NCBI GenBank assembly: GCA_964636125.1
Contig: CAZWPX010000014.1
Span: 19,538-83,537, forward strand
From: CAJINA01 sp964636125
Lineage (GTDB): Bacteria; Desulfobacterota; Desulfobacteria; Desulfobacterales; CAJINA01
DNA: 64,000 nucleotides
Direction: 5' to 3'
Made by a program: the position numbers and the translations under genes. A model generated the notes under the pieces. The model was not told the origin of the DNA, ran no database searches, and saw nothing but the letters and a program-made list of their open reading frames with translations. Positions 45,384 through 52,775 of the stretch are shown piece by piece (within the stretch, counting starts at the first letter, position 1; each line of letters begins with the position of its first letter).

Positions 45384-45824
45384 AGATGCAAATTCTGCAG
45401 GCGGACCTACCAAAAAAATCCACGCGTCAAAAATCAAAAATACTGCAATAAAACCGAATGCCAACGGGCTAGAAAGCGTCGTTGGCAGCGCCATAAGATG
45501 GCTACTGACCCGGATTACCGGCAAAATCAGATCGACTGCATGCGCCGACGGCGTAAACGTAATCCCGGTTACTGGCGGGAATACCGCAAACGCCGCAAAT
45601 CGTATTCGGATCAGAATCGACAGTTGCAGAAAATCCGTAATCTGAAAAGAGCTTTCAGGCCCCTGATTGCAAAGATGGCCGCATCAATCTATGAACTTCC
45701 CGTAGTTCCCGGCACTTATTACCTACTCGACAAACAAGCCATGATTGCAAAAAAGGACACGTTCTTACAGAAAGTTTTCATTTTTCCGGCCACTTACCCT
45801 GATCTTCCTGCGATTGCAAAATAG
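45384..45824 (+). pseudogene. Zn-finger protein of mobile unit, copy 2 (start lost)
   Basis: Same protein as 38830-39285 from the second residue of the Zn finger on (CKFCRRTYQKNPRV, then QRARKRRWQRHKMATD), but the start codon and the first residues are missing; no ATG occurs upstream in frame. The three 16-bp direct repeats are kept at 45665, 45743 and 45812 with the same spacing as in copy 1. Confidence 0.7.
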
Positions 45825-45880
45825 GACTCGATAGCCAACCTGCCCGGCAGCCTTTATATTGAAACCATCAGAGGTGCCCG

Positions 45881-46336
45881 ATGCCCGCAATTTCCATTGA
45901 AGATAAGAAACTGCTCAAAAGAGTGATCGACTTTTACCGGCAATCGTTATCAGAAGATACGGATGTTATGGCATACCTGCGTGATAAGCTGCTTATCCAT
46001 AGGAACCTTGTGATCAATGACCTTGGCCTTGGTTACAGTAACGGCACTTTGGCGAATGCACTTCCTGAGGACCCGGCCCTATGTTCGCAATTATCGTCAC
46101 TCGGTATTCTGGATAAGAAGGGAGCCGATAAACTTACCGACTGTCTTGTGGTGCCATTAACCGATCATGCCGAAGAAACAATCAACCTGTACGCACGCAA
46201 CATAAAAAAACACAATGCCTGGATCACCAATCGGTCAGGCAGCGGTCTGCTGAACAGCCGGGCATTCAAGGCGTTTGAAACAATCATTATTGCGCCGACT
46301 GTAAAAGATCTGCTTACCTTTTACAACCGTGGGTAA
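45881..46336 (+). pseudogene. Primase-helicase, copy 2, N-terminal part only
   Basis: 151 residues matching the start of copy 1 (FYRQSLSEDTDVMAYLRDKL, DLGLGYSNGTL) through the TOPRIM entry (IIAPTVKDLLTFYNRG). It then stops at 46334-46336 where a large deletion joins it to the C-terminal part of recombinase 1. No helicase domain remains. Confidence 0.78.
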
Positions 46337-46670
46337 GCACATAAGGCCGGTTCATCGTCACGATGGCTTTTCAAATGGTGAATCGCTGTTTTTAACAATA
46401 AAAGGCAGTTCCATATCAGCAGAGGTGGTCCAGGCTTTTCTAAATGGATACAAAGCGGCAGCCGGCATTACTACCCCGGTGTCTCCCCATGTCTTCAGAA
46501 GGTCCTGTGCAACACATTTGTTAAGTGCTGGAACGGATATTCGCTTTGTACAGCAACTTCTCGGGCATACCTCACTGAGAGTTACCCACTGCTATACCAA
46601 GGTGTTGCCGGTAGAGCTTAAGAACACACACACGAGTACGCACCCGGGAGTTGCTGATGACGGATATTAA
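46329..46670 (+). pseudogene. Tyrosine recombinase 1, copy 2, C-terminal fragment
   Basis: 114 residues with the catalytic half (S-P-H-V-F-R-R, L-L-G-H-T-S) and the intact nucleophile segment T-H-C-Y-T-K-V. The N-terminal DNA-binding domain and the first catalytic Arg are gone, removed by the same deletion that truncated the primase-helicase. The frame overlaps the previous stop. Confidence 0.75.
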
Positions 46671-47624
46671 TCTTTTGATAACCGAGTACATCAGGTACGC
46701 AGAAAGTATTGGGCAATCCTGGTATACCGTGAGGAATGCTCGATCAGGACTTAAACGGTTCACCCGGTTTTTACATACGCTTGGAATCCACAGGCTTGAA
46801 GATGTTCATCGCGAGATACTCGAAAGTTACCAGCAGGAACTATGCTTTGATACAGGGAATCACGGACGACGGCTTTCCGTACGTACCCAGATGCAGCTTT
46901 TAGGGGTCGTAAAGGGGTTTACCCGCTTTTTAAAAAACGGCACTATTTTGTTACCGACCCTGGCAATGCAATCCGGCTGCCGAAAAAGCCCAAACAACTG
47001 CCTCGGGTTATTCTGACCAACAAAGAAGTCCGCAGGATTATCCTGTCTCCGAATACGGCCACCAACAAAGGTTACCGTGATCGGGTCGTTCTTGAACTAT
47101 TGTATGACACGGCCATTCGCCGGTCGGAATTGAGCGCAATCCAAATAAAGCACATGGACCTTGAAGGTGGTTATATTCATATTCACGGCAAAGGAGACCG
47201 GCAGCGGGTTGTACCGGTAAGCAGCCGTGTCTGTGAACTGATTTCTAATTACCTCTTGATGGTTCGGCCGCAATGCGTTCATGGTGAAGATAGCGGGTAT
47301 CTCATACTAAACCGGTTCGGCAATCAGATGGGGCCTAACGGAATTTGGGCGATTGTGAAAAGACATGCTAAACACGCCGGTATCTGGAAAAATGTCAGTA
47401 CCCATACATTCAGACACACCTGCGCTGCCCATATGATGAAAAATGGTGCTCCTGTTCGCCACATTCAGGAACTCTTGGGGCATGAATCACTGGAATCTAC
47501 CCAGATTTATACCCGGGTCACGATAAATGACTTGAAAAAGGTCCATAAGAAATTTCATCCAGGGGACCGACTAGCAAAACAGGAATTGGCTAAAACCAAT
47601 CAGGGGAAACCAATCAAGACTTAG
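46657..47624 (+). pseudogene. Tyrosine recombinase 2, copy 2, frameshifted
   Basis: N-terminal domain MTDINLLITEYIRYAES reads normally to G-F-T-R-F-L-K, where one base is missing from an A run near 46930 compared with copy 1. The C-terminal catalytic half continues in another frame (SELSAIQIKHMDLEGGYIHI, LLGHESLESTQIYTRV) to 47624. All catalytic residues are present, so the loss is recent. The last part is almost identical to copy 1. Confidence 0.82.
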
Positions 47625-47950
47625 CGGCTTAATTTTGCACTGGCCAGTCGATTGAGGCTCACACCGGATTCTGCTGCCTGGATGGCAAGATCACGGTGGA
47701 TTTCGGGTGGAACCCTGACCATGAACTTTCCGCTATAGTTTTTCTCAGCCAGAGGTTGAGGGGCCTTTTCACCAGTTTTTTGCATATCTTTAATTACATT
47801 CGCAACAAGATCACGGAGACCTTTCAGTGCGGTTTCCGGCTTTTTGGAAAGCCAACTGAGACTTGGAAATTCAGCACAAAGGCCCACGTATTCATTATCG
47901 TTTTCAGACCAGGTCACCCTGTATGTATAACGGTCATTTCTAAGTGCCAT
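47621..47950 (-). CDS. hicB: HicB-type antitoxin
   Basis: 109 residues: an RNase-H-like partial fold at the start (YTYRVTWSENDNEYVGLCAE, FPSLSW) and a C-terminal ribbon-helix-helix (GKFMVRVPPEIHRDLAIQAA). It neutralises HicA and represses the operon. It is convergent with, and overlaps by 4 bp, the recombinase 2 remnant. It starts 10 bp inside the hicA end. Confidence 0.85.
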   Translation of the reverse strand: MALRNDRYTYRVTWSENDNEYVGLCAEFPSLSWLSKKPETALKGLRDLVANVIKDMQKTGEKAPQPLAEKNYSGKFMVRVPPEIHRDLAIQAAESGVSLNRLASAKLSR

Positions 47951-48194
47951 GAGATTCCTCCAGCTTCTTTATTGCTTTCAGTACCTGGGTTACCTGGTAC
48001 GCTTTGGCTTTGCCCTTGCTGTTTTGAATGTTGATTCTCGGATCGCCTTTCCAAGGAGTTTTATATACTCGGTGACTACTCCCTTTAAATCGTGGCTCCC
48101 CGAAATGTTGATCACACACTTTGCATAGATCTCTGAACCGGATGTTTTTCGGGTTCTGTTTCATCTGTTTGAGAATATCGCCGAGCTTTGTCAT
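47940..48194 (-). CDS. hicA: HicA-type mRNA-interferase toxin
   Basis: 84 residues, ATG at 48194. The HicA features are the small basic fold with the catalytic-type His in G-S-S-H-R-V-Y and a short C-terminal helix (YQVTQVLKAIKKL). It is slightly longer than the usual 60 residues. It precedes hicB on the minus strand, and an operator-like palindrome lies immediately upstream. Confidence 0.8.
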   Translation of the reverse strand: MTKLGDILKQMKQNPKNIRFRDLCKVCDQHFGEPRFKGSSHRVYKTPWKGDPRINIQNSKGKAKAYQVTQVLKAIKKLEESHGT

Positions 48195-48202
48195 GGGCAA
48201 AT

Positions 48203-48220
48203 AGTATCAATAGTGATACT
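48203..48220 (-). promoter_or_regulatory. Palindromic operator before hicAB
   Basis: AGTATCA-ATAG-TGATACT, a perfect 7-bp inverted repeat 8 bp upstream of the hicA start, is suited to binding the HicB ribbon-helix-helix. Confidence 0.6.
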
Positions 48221-48381
48221 GCATGTCAAGTGCCCGTGAATTATTGCCTGGCAAGTGTCCTGTAATCATTTATAATTCCTTGATATTTACCCTATAATAA
48301 ATTAAGTTGTACTTCAGTTCTTTGAAAACTACGGGTTACTGGACTATTATATATAACAGTCTAAGATAATAGGCTAAATAG

Positions 48382-49020
48382 ATCAGAATACTTCCGGGCC
48401 AGTTGTTCGATACCGAGTCCGGCCTTCATTATAATTATCATCGATACTATGATCCTTCCATTGGTCGCTACATCACTCCTGATCCAATTGGGTTGAGCGG
48501 AGGCATTAATCTTTATGGATATGCTGACCTTAATCCCATCAACGCATATGACCCTGATGGTAAAATACCAGTACTATCAACAAGCATAATCGGGGGCGCC
48601 TCTGGTGCATTATCCGGATTATACACTGGGTATAAGACAGGTAGCGTTAAAGCTGCTATAGCTGGAGGCATATTTGGTGGGATTGCAGGAGCAATTGTCG
48701 GAGCCTACAATCCTTTCGGGTCTTCAGCCGCTGGTATTCTGGCCGGTAACATTGCTGCAGGATTTGTGGGCGGAGCAGTGGGTGGCTATACAAGTGCAGC
48801 GATAGATCCTGACCCCTGTGCCAATAAATTAGAGAGTGCTACCACTGGATCGATTATAGGTGCGTTATCAGGTGCTTTAGCGGCTCCAATTACCTACCTT
48901 GGCAGTGTCGGGGTCGTAGGATCTGGATATGCTCCTTGGGTCAATGCAACAGCAGTCAGTGTTGCATCTGAATCGGTTGCGATCCCAACCGTTCTCACTG
49001 GTTCTCACTTAATACCATAG
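48382..49020 (+). CDS. Orphan RHS tip with glycine-rich membrane-active-like domain (cassette 3)
   Basis: The frame opens after TAG at 48379 and lacks a start codon before the RHS core; a TTG at 48403 is the only option. The core (L-P-G-Q-L-F-D-T-E-S-G-L, HYNYHRYYDPSIGRYITPDP) starts at the same point as cassette 2. The tip, about 150 residues, is hydrophobic and glycine-zipper-like (GGASGALSGLYTGYKTG, AGGIFGGIAGAIVGAY, AAGFVGGAVGGYTSAA). This composition suggests membrane insertion. No catalytic motif is visible. A membrane-protein gene follows 9 bp later. Confidence 0.72.
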   Translation: MRILPGQLFDTESGLHYNYHRYYDPSIGRYITPDPIGLSGGINLYGYADLNPINAYDPDGKIPVLSTSIIGGASGALSGLYTGYKTGSVKAAIAGGIFGGIAGAIVGAYNPFGSSAAGILAGNIAAGFVGGAVGGYTSAAIDPDPCANKLESATTGSIIGALSGALAAPITYLGSVGVVGSGYAPWVNATAVSVASESVAIPTVLTGSHLIP

Positions 49021-49029
49021 GGTGCTCAT

Positions 49030-49497
49030 ATGTATAGCCAAACAGATAGCATCCTGTCATTTGGAAAGCCAAAAAGTGAAGTAAAATTCATACGCTTTCT
49101 ATTCAAGTATGGTTACATAGGAATCGGCGTCGTTTTGATTCTAATTCTTACTGACGATTCGATTTTAAGAAATTTCGATAGTTGGCCATTTATAGCTATT
49201 TTTATTGCGGCTGTTGTTGGAGCACACGTATCTCTAACCAAATTTATTCAGCGCCTGGATGTTAACATTCGTGAGAAAAAGCTATTCTTCCATAGATTCT
49301 TGAATGATGAAATAGTTGATATTGATTTCAGTGATATCAAAGTTGTAAATGTCGGTTTTTACATAAAGTTCACTTATAATGAAGGCGTGATTATGTTTAA
49401 CGAAGCGCGAAACAAAGAGTTATTAAGGATTCTGGAGAGTAATTTTGAAATTACTCGAAGTCCGATTTCAAATTTATTGAAAGTTTTTGAAAAATAG
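49030..49497 (+). CDS. Candidate immunity protein, two membrane helices
   Basis: 155 residues. Two N-terminal membrane helices (YGYIGIGVVLILILT and WPFIAIFIAAVVGAHVSL) are followed by a soluble beta-rich part (LFFHRFLNDEIVDIDFSDIK). It lies directly after the RHS tip 3 frame. A membrane-located partner fits a pore-like toxin. Function is inferred from position. It is the last gene before the attR copy. Confidence 0.6.
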   Translation: MYSQTDSILSFGKPKSEVKFIRFLFKYGYIGIGVVLILILTDDSILRNFDSWPFIAIFIAAVVGAHVSLTKFIQRLDVNIREKKLFFHRFLNDEIVDIDFSDIKVVNVGFYIKFTYNEGVIMFNEARNKELLRILESNFEITRSPISNLLKVFEK

Positions 49498-49824
49498 GAT
49501 CTTCAGAGGGTAAAAAGCAACTCTTTGGGGGGTCGAAAAGTGCATCGGAGTACTTCCGCGCAAATATTGGTTTAACAAGAGCAAAGAGTCGTATAGTAAC
49601 CGTAAATGGGTTACCATATAAAATGTAATATATTCGTATAATTAATAGCTGTTATATATAACAAAATGCGTTCGCAATGCTGAGGCCAGGGGTTCGATCC
49701 CCCTCATCTCCACCAAGTTAATACGAGCCTACTGTTAACGCAGTAGGCTTTTGTTATTTCAGGATAAATCCTTCATTTCAGTCGATTTTGCTGACTTACA
49801 CACTCTCGTAAAAGGAGTCTGCAA
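49498..49824. other. Spacer with possible core remnant and attR
   Basis: No gene. It contains GAGTACTTCCGCGCAAATAT (about 49549), weakly like the GAATACTTCCGGGCCAG that starts cassette 3, then an AT-rich stretch, the 48-bp tRNA copy and an inverted repeat near 49728-49752 (AGCCTACTG...CAGTAGGCT) followed by TTTTG that may be a terminator. Confidence 0.5.
49668..49715 (+). repeat. attR / internal att: 48-bp tRNA-Ala 3' copy
   Basis: Identical to 35911-35958 except T at 49678 in place of C. The 5' half of the tRNA is absent, so it is not a functional tRNA. An integrase remnant begins 110 bp later. Confidence 0.9.
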
Positions 49825-49998
49825 ATGAGGCACATTGGCAAGTCACCATCCTATCTGATCCGTAATCCGTATTCGTATTGTTTCCGCATGAAGGTACCTA
49901 CTGACCTTCAAGGGGTCATAGGTCGAAAAGAGTTGCGCTACTCTGTAAAGACGGGGAACTCCTTGACAATCCAAATCCTGTACCTAATCTATGACTAA
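49825..49998 (+). pseudogene. N-terminal fragment of a different tyrosine integrase
   Basis: 57 residues (HIGKSPSYLIRNPYSYCFRM, KVPTDLQGVIGRKELRYSVK). The pattern Y-L-x-R...Y-x-F-R-x-x-V-P-x-D-L...G-x-K-E-L-x-x-S-x-K-T is the DUF6538 arm domain of phage/island integrases that sit next to tRNA att sites. AAAGGAG precedes the ATG. The catalytic domain is deleted. Confidence 0.7.
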
Positions 49999-50046
49999 GA
50001 GGAATTCAGATCCATCCCACCACCTTTGGTGTTCTGAATTCTTCTT
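49997..50046. repeat. Long stem-loop after integrase remnant
   Basis: AAGAGGAATTCAGA pairs with TCTGAATTCTTCTT (13 of 14), and the loop contains a second small stem (CACCA/TGGTG). Either a terminator or a recombination scar. Confidence 0.6.
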
Positions 50047-50203
50047 GTATACGAGGGTGGTTCCTGCCAGGGAGTCACCCTTTTCATTTTGGTAGGTTAC
50101 ATCTCGCTTTTTAGCGTTTCCTAAATTCAACTTGACAAAAGCCCCCGTACACCGGTATTTTACTGCAACCTACCAATTTTTCGCCACATACATAGAGGTC
50201 ACA

Positions 50204-50492
50204 ATGCCACTTACCAAAAAGCAACTGGCTCAGTCTGTCCGGCATAGCACCGGTACGTCCTTTTCCAATGCGTACCAACTCGTAGAAACCACATTGGGGG
50301 TCATCAAGACCACACTGGCATCTGGTGAGGATGTGTTGGTTAAGCGGCTTTGGTAAGTTCAAGGTAAGGGAGAAGAATGCCCGAAGGGGTAGGAATTCTC
50401 AGACAGGTGAATCGATGATGTTGAAGCCAAGGAAGGTGGTTACCTTTCGGTGTTCGGGTAAGTTGAAGGAGAGGCTTAATGCCAGAACCTGA
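50204..50492 (+). pseudogene. IHF-alpha/HU-like DNA-bending protein, frameshifted
   Basis: The N-terminal half (LTKKQLAQSVRHSTGTSFSN, then LVETTLGVIKTTLASGEDVL) is IHF-like. A surplus base near 50346 shifts the rest; the other frame reads GFGKFKVREKNARRGRN and SQTGESMMLKPRKVVTF, the DNA-binding arm region. AGAGGT precedes the ATG. IHF-type proteins assist integrases, which fits the neighbourhood. Confidence 0.75.
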
Positions 50493-50715
50493 CTCCACGG
50501 AAACCATTGCCACTGAGATCCTGTCGGATCTCTCTCTGCGGGAGAAACACATAATTGCCCACATGGAGGAGAATGACATTATGTGCTTGGCGTGTAGGTT
50601 CTCCAAATACATCAGTGCGAAGGCTCCTGGCAGTGACTCTAAGAAGAGGATGGACATAGTGAGAGCGGTCTGGAATAAGTTGTGTAAGAGTCATCGGTTG
50701 AAGGTGGTAAGATAG
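50479..50715 (+). CDS. Small hypothetical protein in island segment 2
   Basis: 78 residues, start at 50479 with GAAGGAGAGG upstream; it overlaps the end of the IHF-like remnant. One CxxC (CLAC) and a basic C-terminus. No family recognised. Confidence 0.5.
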   Translation: MPEPDSTETIATEILSDLSLREKHIIAHMEENDIMCLACRFSKYISAKAPGSDSKKRMDIVRAVWNKLCKSHRLKVVR

Positions 50716-50877
50716 TTATCGGTGCATGACTGTATGCCCCGAAGATGCACTCTCAGTGAATTAGGGCATATCCAACTTTTTGGTCTGGTCACTATACAAT
50801 CAAACATTTGAACGATGGCTTGGTGACATTCAAAAAGGGGAAGTAGTATACTAACCTGTGAAAACGGGAGGTATGTC

Positions 50878-51240
50878 ATGAGTAAAAGTGCCAGAAGTGT
50901 TTTTACGTTTTCGGTTTACCTGTTCCTTCTTGGAGCAATCCTTTTAGTAGTTCCAAATGTGTTACTAAATTTGTTTTACATCCCTGAAACAAAAGAGGTG
51001 TGGATACGGGTTGTTGGAATGTTGGTTTTCCTTTTGGGGTACTACTACTTTCAGGTCTCAAGGAACGAGATAAAACAGTTCATGCAGTGGACTGTCTATG
51101 CTCGCTCATCTGTTGTAGTATTTTTCGTTGTCTTTGTGATGCTTGGCTTTGCTCCCCCAGTACTAATCCTATTTGGAGTCATAGATGTTGCCGCTGCTGT
51201 TTGGACACAACTTTGTTTGCGGTCAGAAAAGAGTGCATAG
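50878..51240 (+). CDS. Small four-helix membrane protein
   Basis: 120 residues with four predicted membrane helices (VYLFLLGAILLVVPNVLL, VVGMLVFLLGYYYFQ, VVVFFVVFVMLGFA, VLILFGVIDVAAAVW). GGGAGG precedes the ATG. It resembles small conserved membrane proteins of unknown role. Cargo of island segment 2. Confidence 0.65.
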   Translation: MSKSARSVFTFSVYLFLLGAILLVVPNVLLNLFYIPETKEVWIRVVGMLVFLLGYYYFQVSRNEIKQFMQWTVYARSSVVVFFVVFVMLGFAPPVLILFGVIDVAAAVWTQLCLRSEKSA

Positions 51241-51380
51241 CAAGGTAGGCGAGGCTGGTGGAAATAAATTTTGGGTTTAAGAGAGGAGCCTCCTGCCAGT
51301 GACCCCACTGAAGGAATGAAGTAAGTATCATCGATTGAGGGTTGTAAAGTAACAACCCACACGATCAATAGGAGTCGAAT

Positions 51381-51665
51381 ATGGCTGCGTATCTTGTAGG
51401 ACACATCACGGTAAAGGATGACACACTCTGGCAGCAATATGTTTCTGGAGTAGCGGAATCGATTTCGCCTTTTGATGCCAACGTAATTTTTAGGGGAAAA
51501 CTTGATAAGGTTCTTGCTGGTGAACACGAACATGAACTGGTGGTTGTAATCGAGTTTTCCGATCTTTCCACATTGGACAGTTGGTTTGAGTCCGATAAGT
51601 ACCAATCTCTGATTCCTCTCAGAGACAAAGCAGCCAATGTTGTTATCACAACTTACCAAGCATAG
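51381..51665 (+). CDS. DUF1330 domain protein
   Basis: 94 residues with the ferredoxin-like dabb-type fold of DUF1330: YLVGHITVKDDTLWQQYVSG, FRGKLDKVLAGEHEHELVVV, then IEFSDLSTLDSWFESDKYQS. The family is a cytosolic dimeric alpha-beta barrel of unknown activity. GGAG lies upstream. A second passenger gene of segment 2. Confidence 0.82.
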   Translation: MAAYLVGHITVKDDTLWQQYVSGVAESISPFDANVIFRGKLDKVLAGEHEHELVVVIEFSDLSTLDSWFESDKYQSLIPLRDKAANVVITTYQA

Positions 51666-51837
51666 GAAAAAACATGAATAGCACAAGGTGTTTCCCATAA
51701 GAGTACCGATCTGTTCTTTGTGAAATAAACTCAAAGATTTATCCTCTTTATTGGGTGGCGCATAAGCTGGTGACAAGTGTTTCCAATTACCCCGACTTTT
51801 ACCAACCTGTTGTTGCGCGATTTACCCCTATCATTAA

Positions 51838-52413
51838 GCACGGCGGGTTGTTGATCAGACTGAACGCCGGGTGCTCAAAAACGAGAAGGTGCTGGCCGGT
51901 GACAAGATCGTATCTTTGTTTGAGCCCCATACAGATATAATTGTTAAAGATCGTCGCGACACTTTTTATGGTCATAAGGTGTGTCTTACCGGCGGTGCTT
52001 CAAACTTGATTGTCGACTGCCTCATTACTGAGGGTAATCCTGCTGATACCGCTCTAACTGAAACCATGCTCAAGCGGCAAAAAGAAATTTACGGTCGTTA
52101 CCCTCTCAAAATCGCCATGGATGGTGGCTTTGCCTCGAAGGACAACTTAGCCATCGCCAAGGGCATGCAGATCAAAGATGTTTGTTTCGCCAAAAAACGC
52201 GGACTAAAAGTAACGGACATGTGCCGGAGTGACTGGGTTTATAAACGTTTAAGGCGTTTTCGAGCCGGGATCGAATCCGGCATATCATGGATTAAAAGGT
52301 GTTTTGGTTTTGCCCGCTGCACTTGGAAAGGACTGCGGTCCTTCAAAAGTTACGTTTGGGCGGCGATTGTATCGGCCAACTTGCTGACGATTGCTCGGAA
52401 GCAGTTGGCATAG
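51838..52413 (+). pseudogene. Truncated IS transposase, C-terminal part
   Basis: The open frame starts after a TAA at 51835 and reads RRVVDQTERRVLKNEKVLAG, SLFEPHTDIIVKDRRDTFYG, then AIAKGMQIKDVCFAKKRGLK. This is the catalytic C-terminal half of an ISNCY-type transposase. The N-terminal half is missing. A likely right terminal repeat follows at 52571-52590. Confidence 0.75.
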
Positions 52414-52570
52414 TCGTAAAGAAAATCAGTAGCGTCGTTTTCACAGGGAGAAGTAGTTCCTAAATCGGCTAATTCTTACCTGTGATGATGAAACGAGCAC
52501 GCTTAACCCCACCTGCTTGAGTTTAAAGTGAGGGGACTCAATTTGAGCCCTCGGCGCCATGCTGATTTTG

Positions 52571-52590
52571 CCAATTTATGGACGGACACT
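52571..52590 (+). repeat. Probable IS terminal repeat
   Basis: CCAATTTATGGACGGACACT, about 160 bp beyond the truncated transposase frame and just before the tRNA tail. A close match is at 8373-8389. The left end has not been found. Confidence 0.5.
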
Positions 52591-52601
52591 AATTAAATAG
52601 A

Positions 52602-52615
52602 CCTCATCTCCACCA
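52602..52615 (+). repeat. Remnant of tRNA-Ala att site (14 bp)
   Basis: CCTCATCTCCACCA equals the last 14 bases of the tRNA gene. It marks the outer right boundary of the island; the rest of the repeat may have been lost when the IS inserted. Confidence 0.65.
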
Positions 52616-52775
52616 GTTTAATAAAGAACATTTAAGGCAAGAAGCGATTAGGAAGATCTGCCTTACCCTGTCATCATATTTCGAAGTGTCGATGAAGCCT
52701 ACCAGTGGATTGATAAGCCTTGACTGTTTGTATCGATGCCAATTTCATCGTCCTAATAAATTGCTGTATCTGGGT

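Larger units (their letters stand above)
35959..52615. mobile_element. Composite genomic island in tRNA-Ala with RHS cassettes
   Basis: It is bounded on the left by the complete tRNA-Ala gene. A 48-bp tRNA copy at 49668-49715 closes segment 1 and a 14-bp tRNA tail at 52602-52615 closes segment 2. Segment 1 (13.7 kb) holds three orphan RHS tips, two copies of a Zn-finger/primase-helicase/two-recombinase unit and two toxin-antitoxin pairs. Segment 2 (2.9 kb) begins with an integrase remnant and ends with a truncated IS. The DNA is visibly more AT-rich than the flanks. Most mobility genes are broken, so the island is probably immobile now. Confidence 0.88.
52414..52775. other. Spacer: IS right end and island end
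   Basis: No gene. It holds the remaining 3' flank of the truncated IS, the terminal motif at 52571-52590 and the 14-bp tRNA tail at 52602-52615, after which backbone sequence resumes. Confidence 0.55.
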
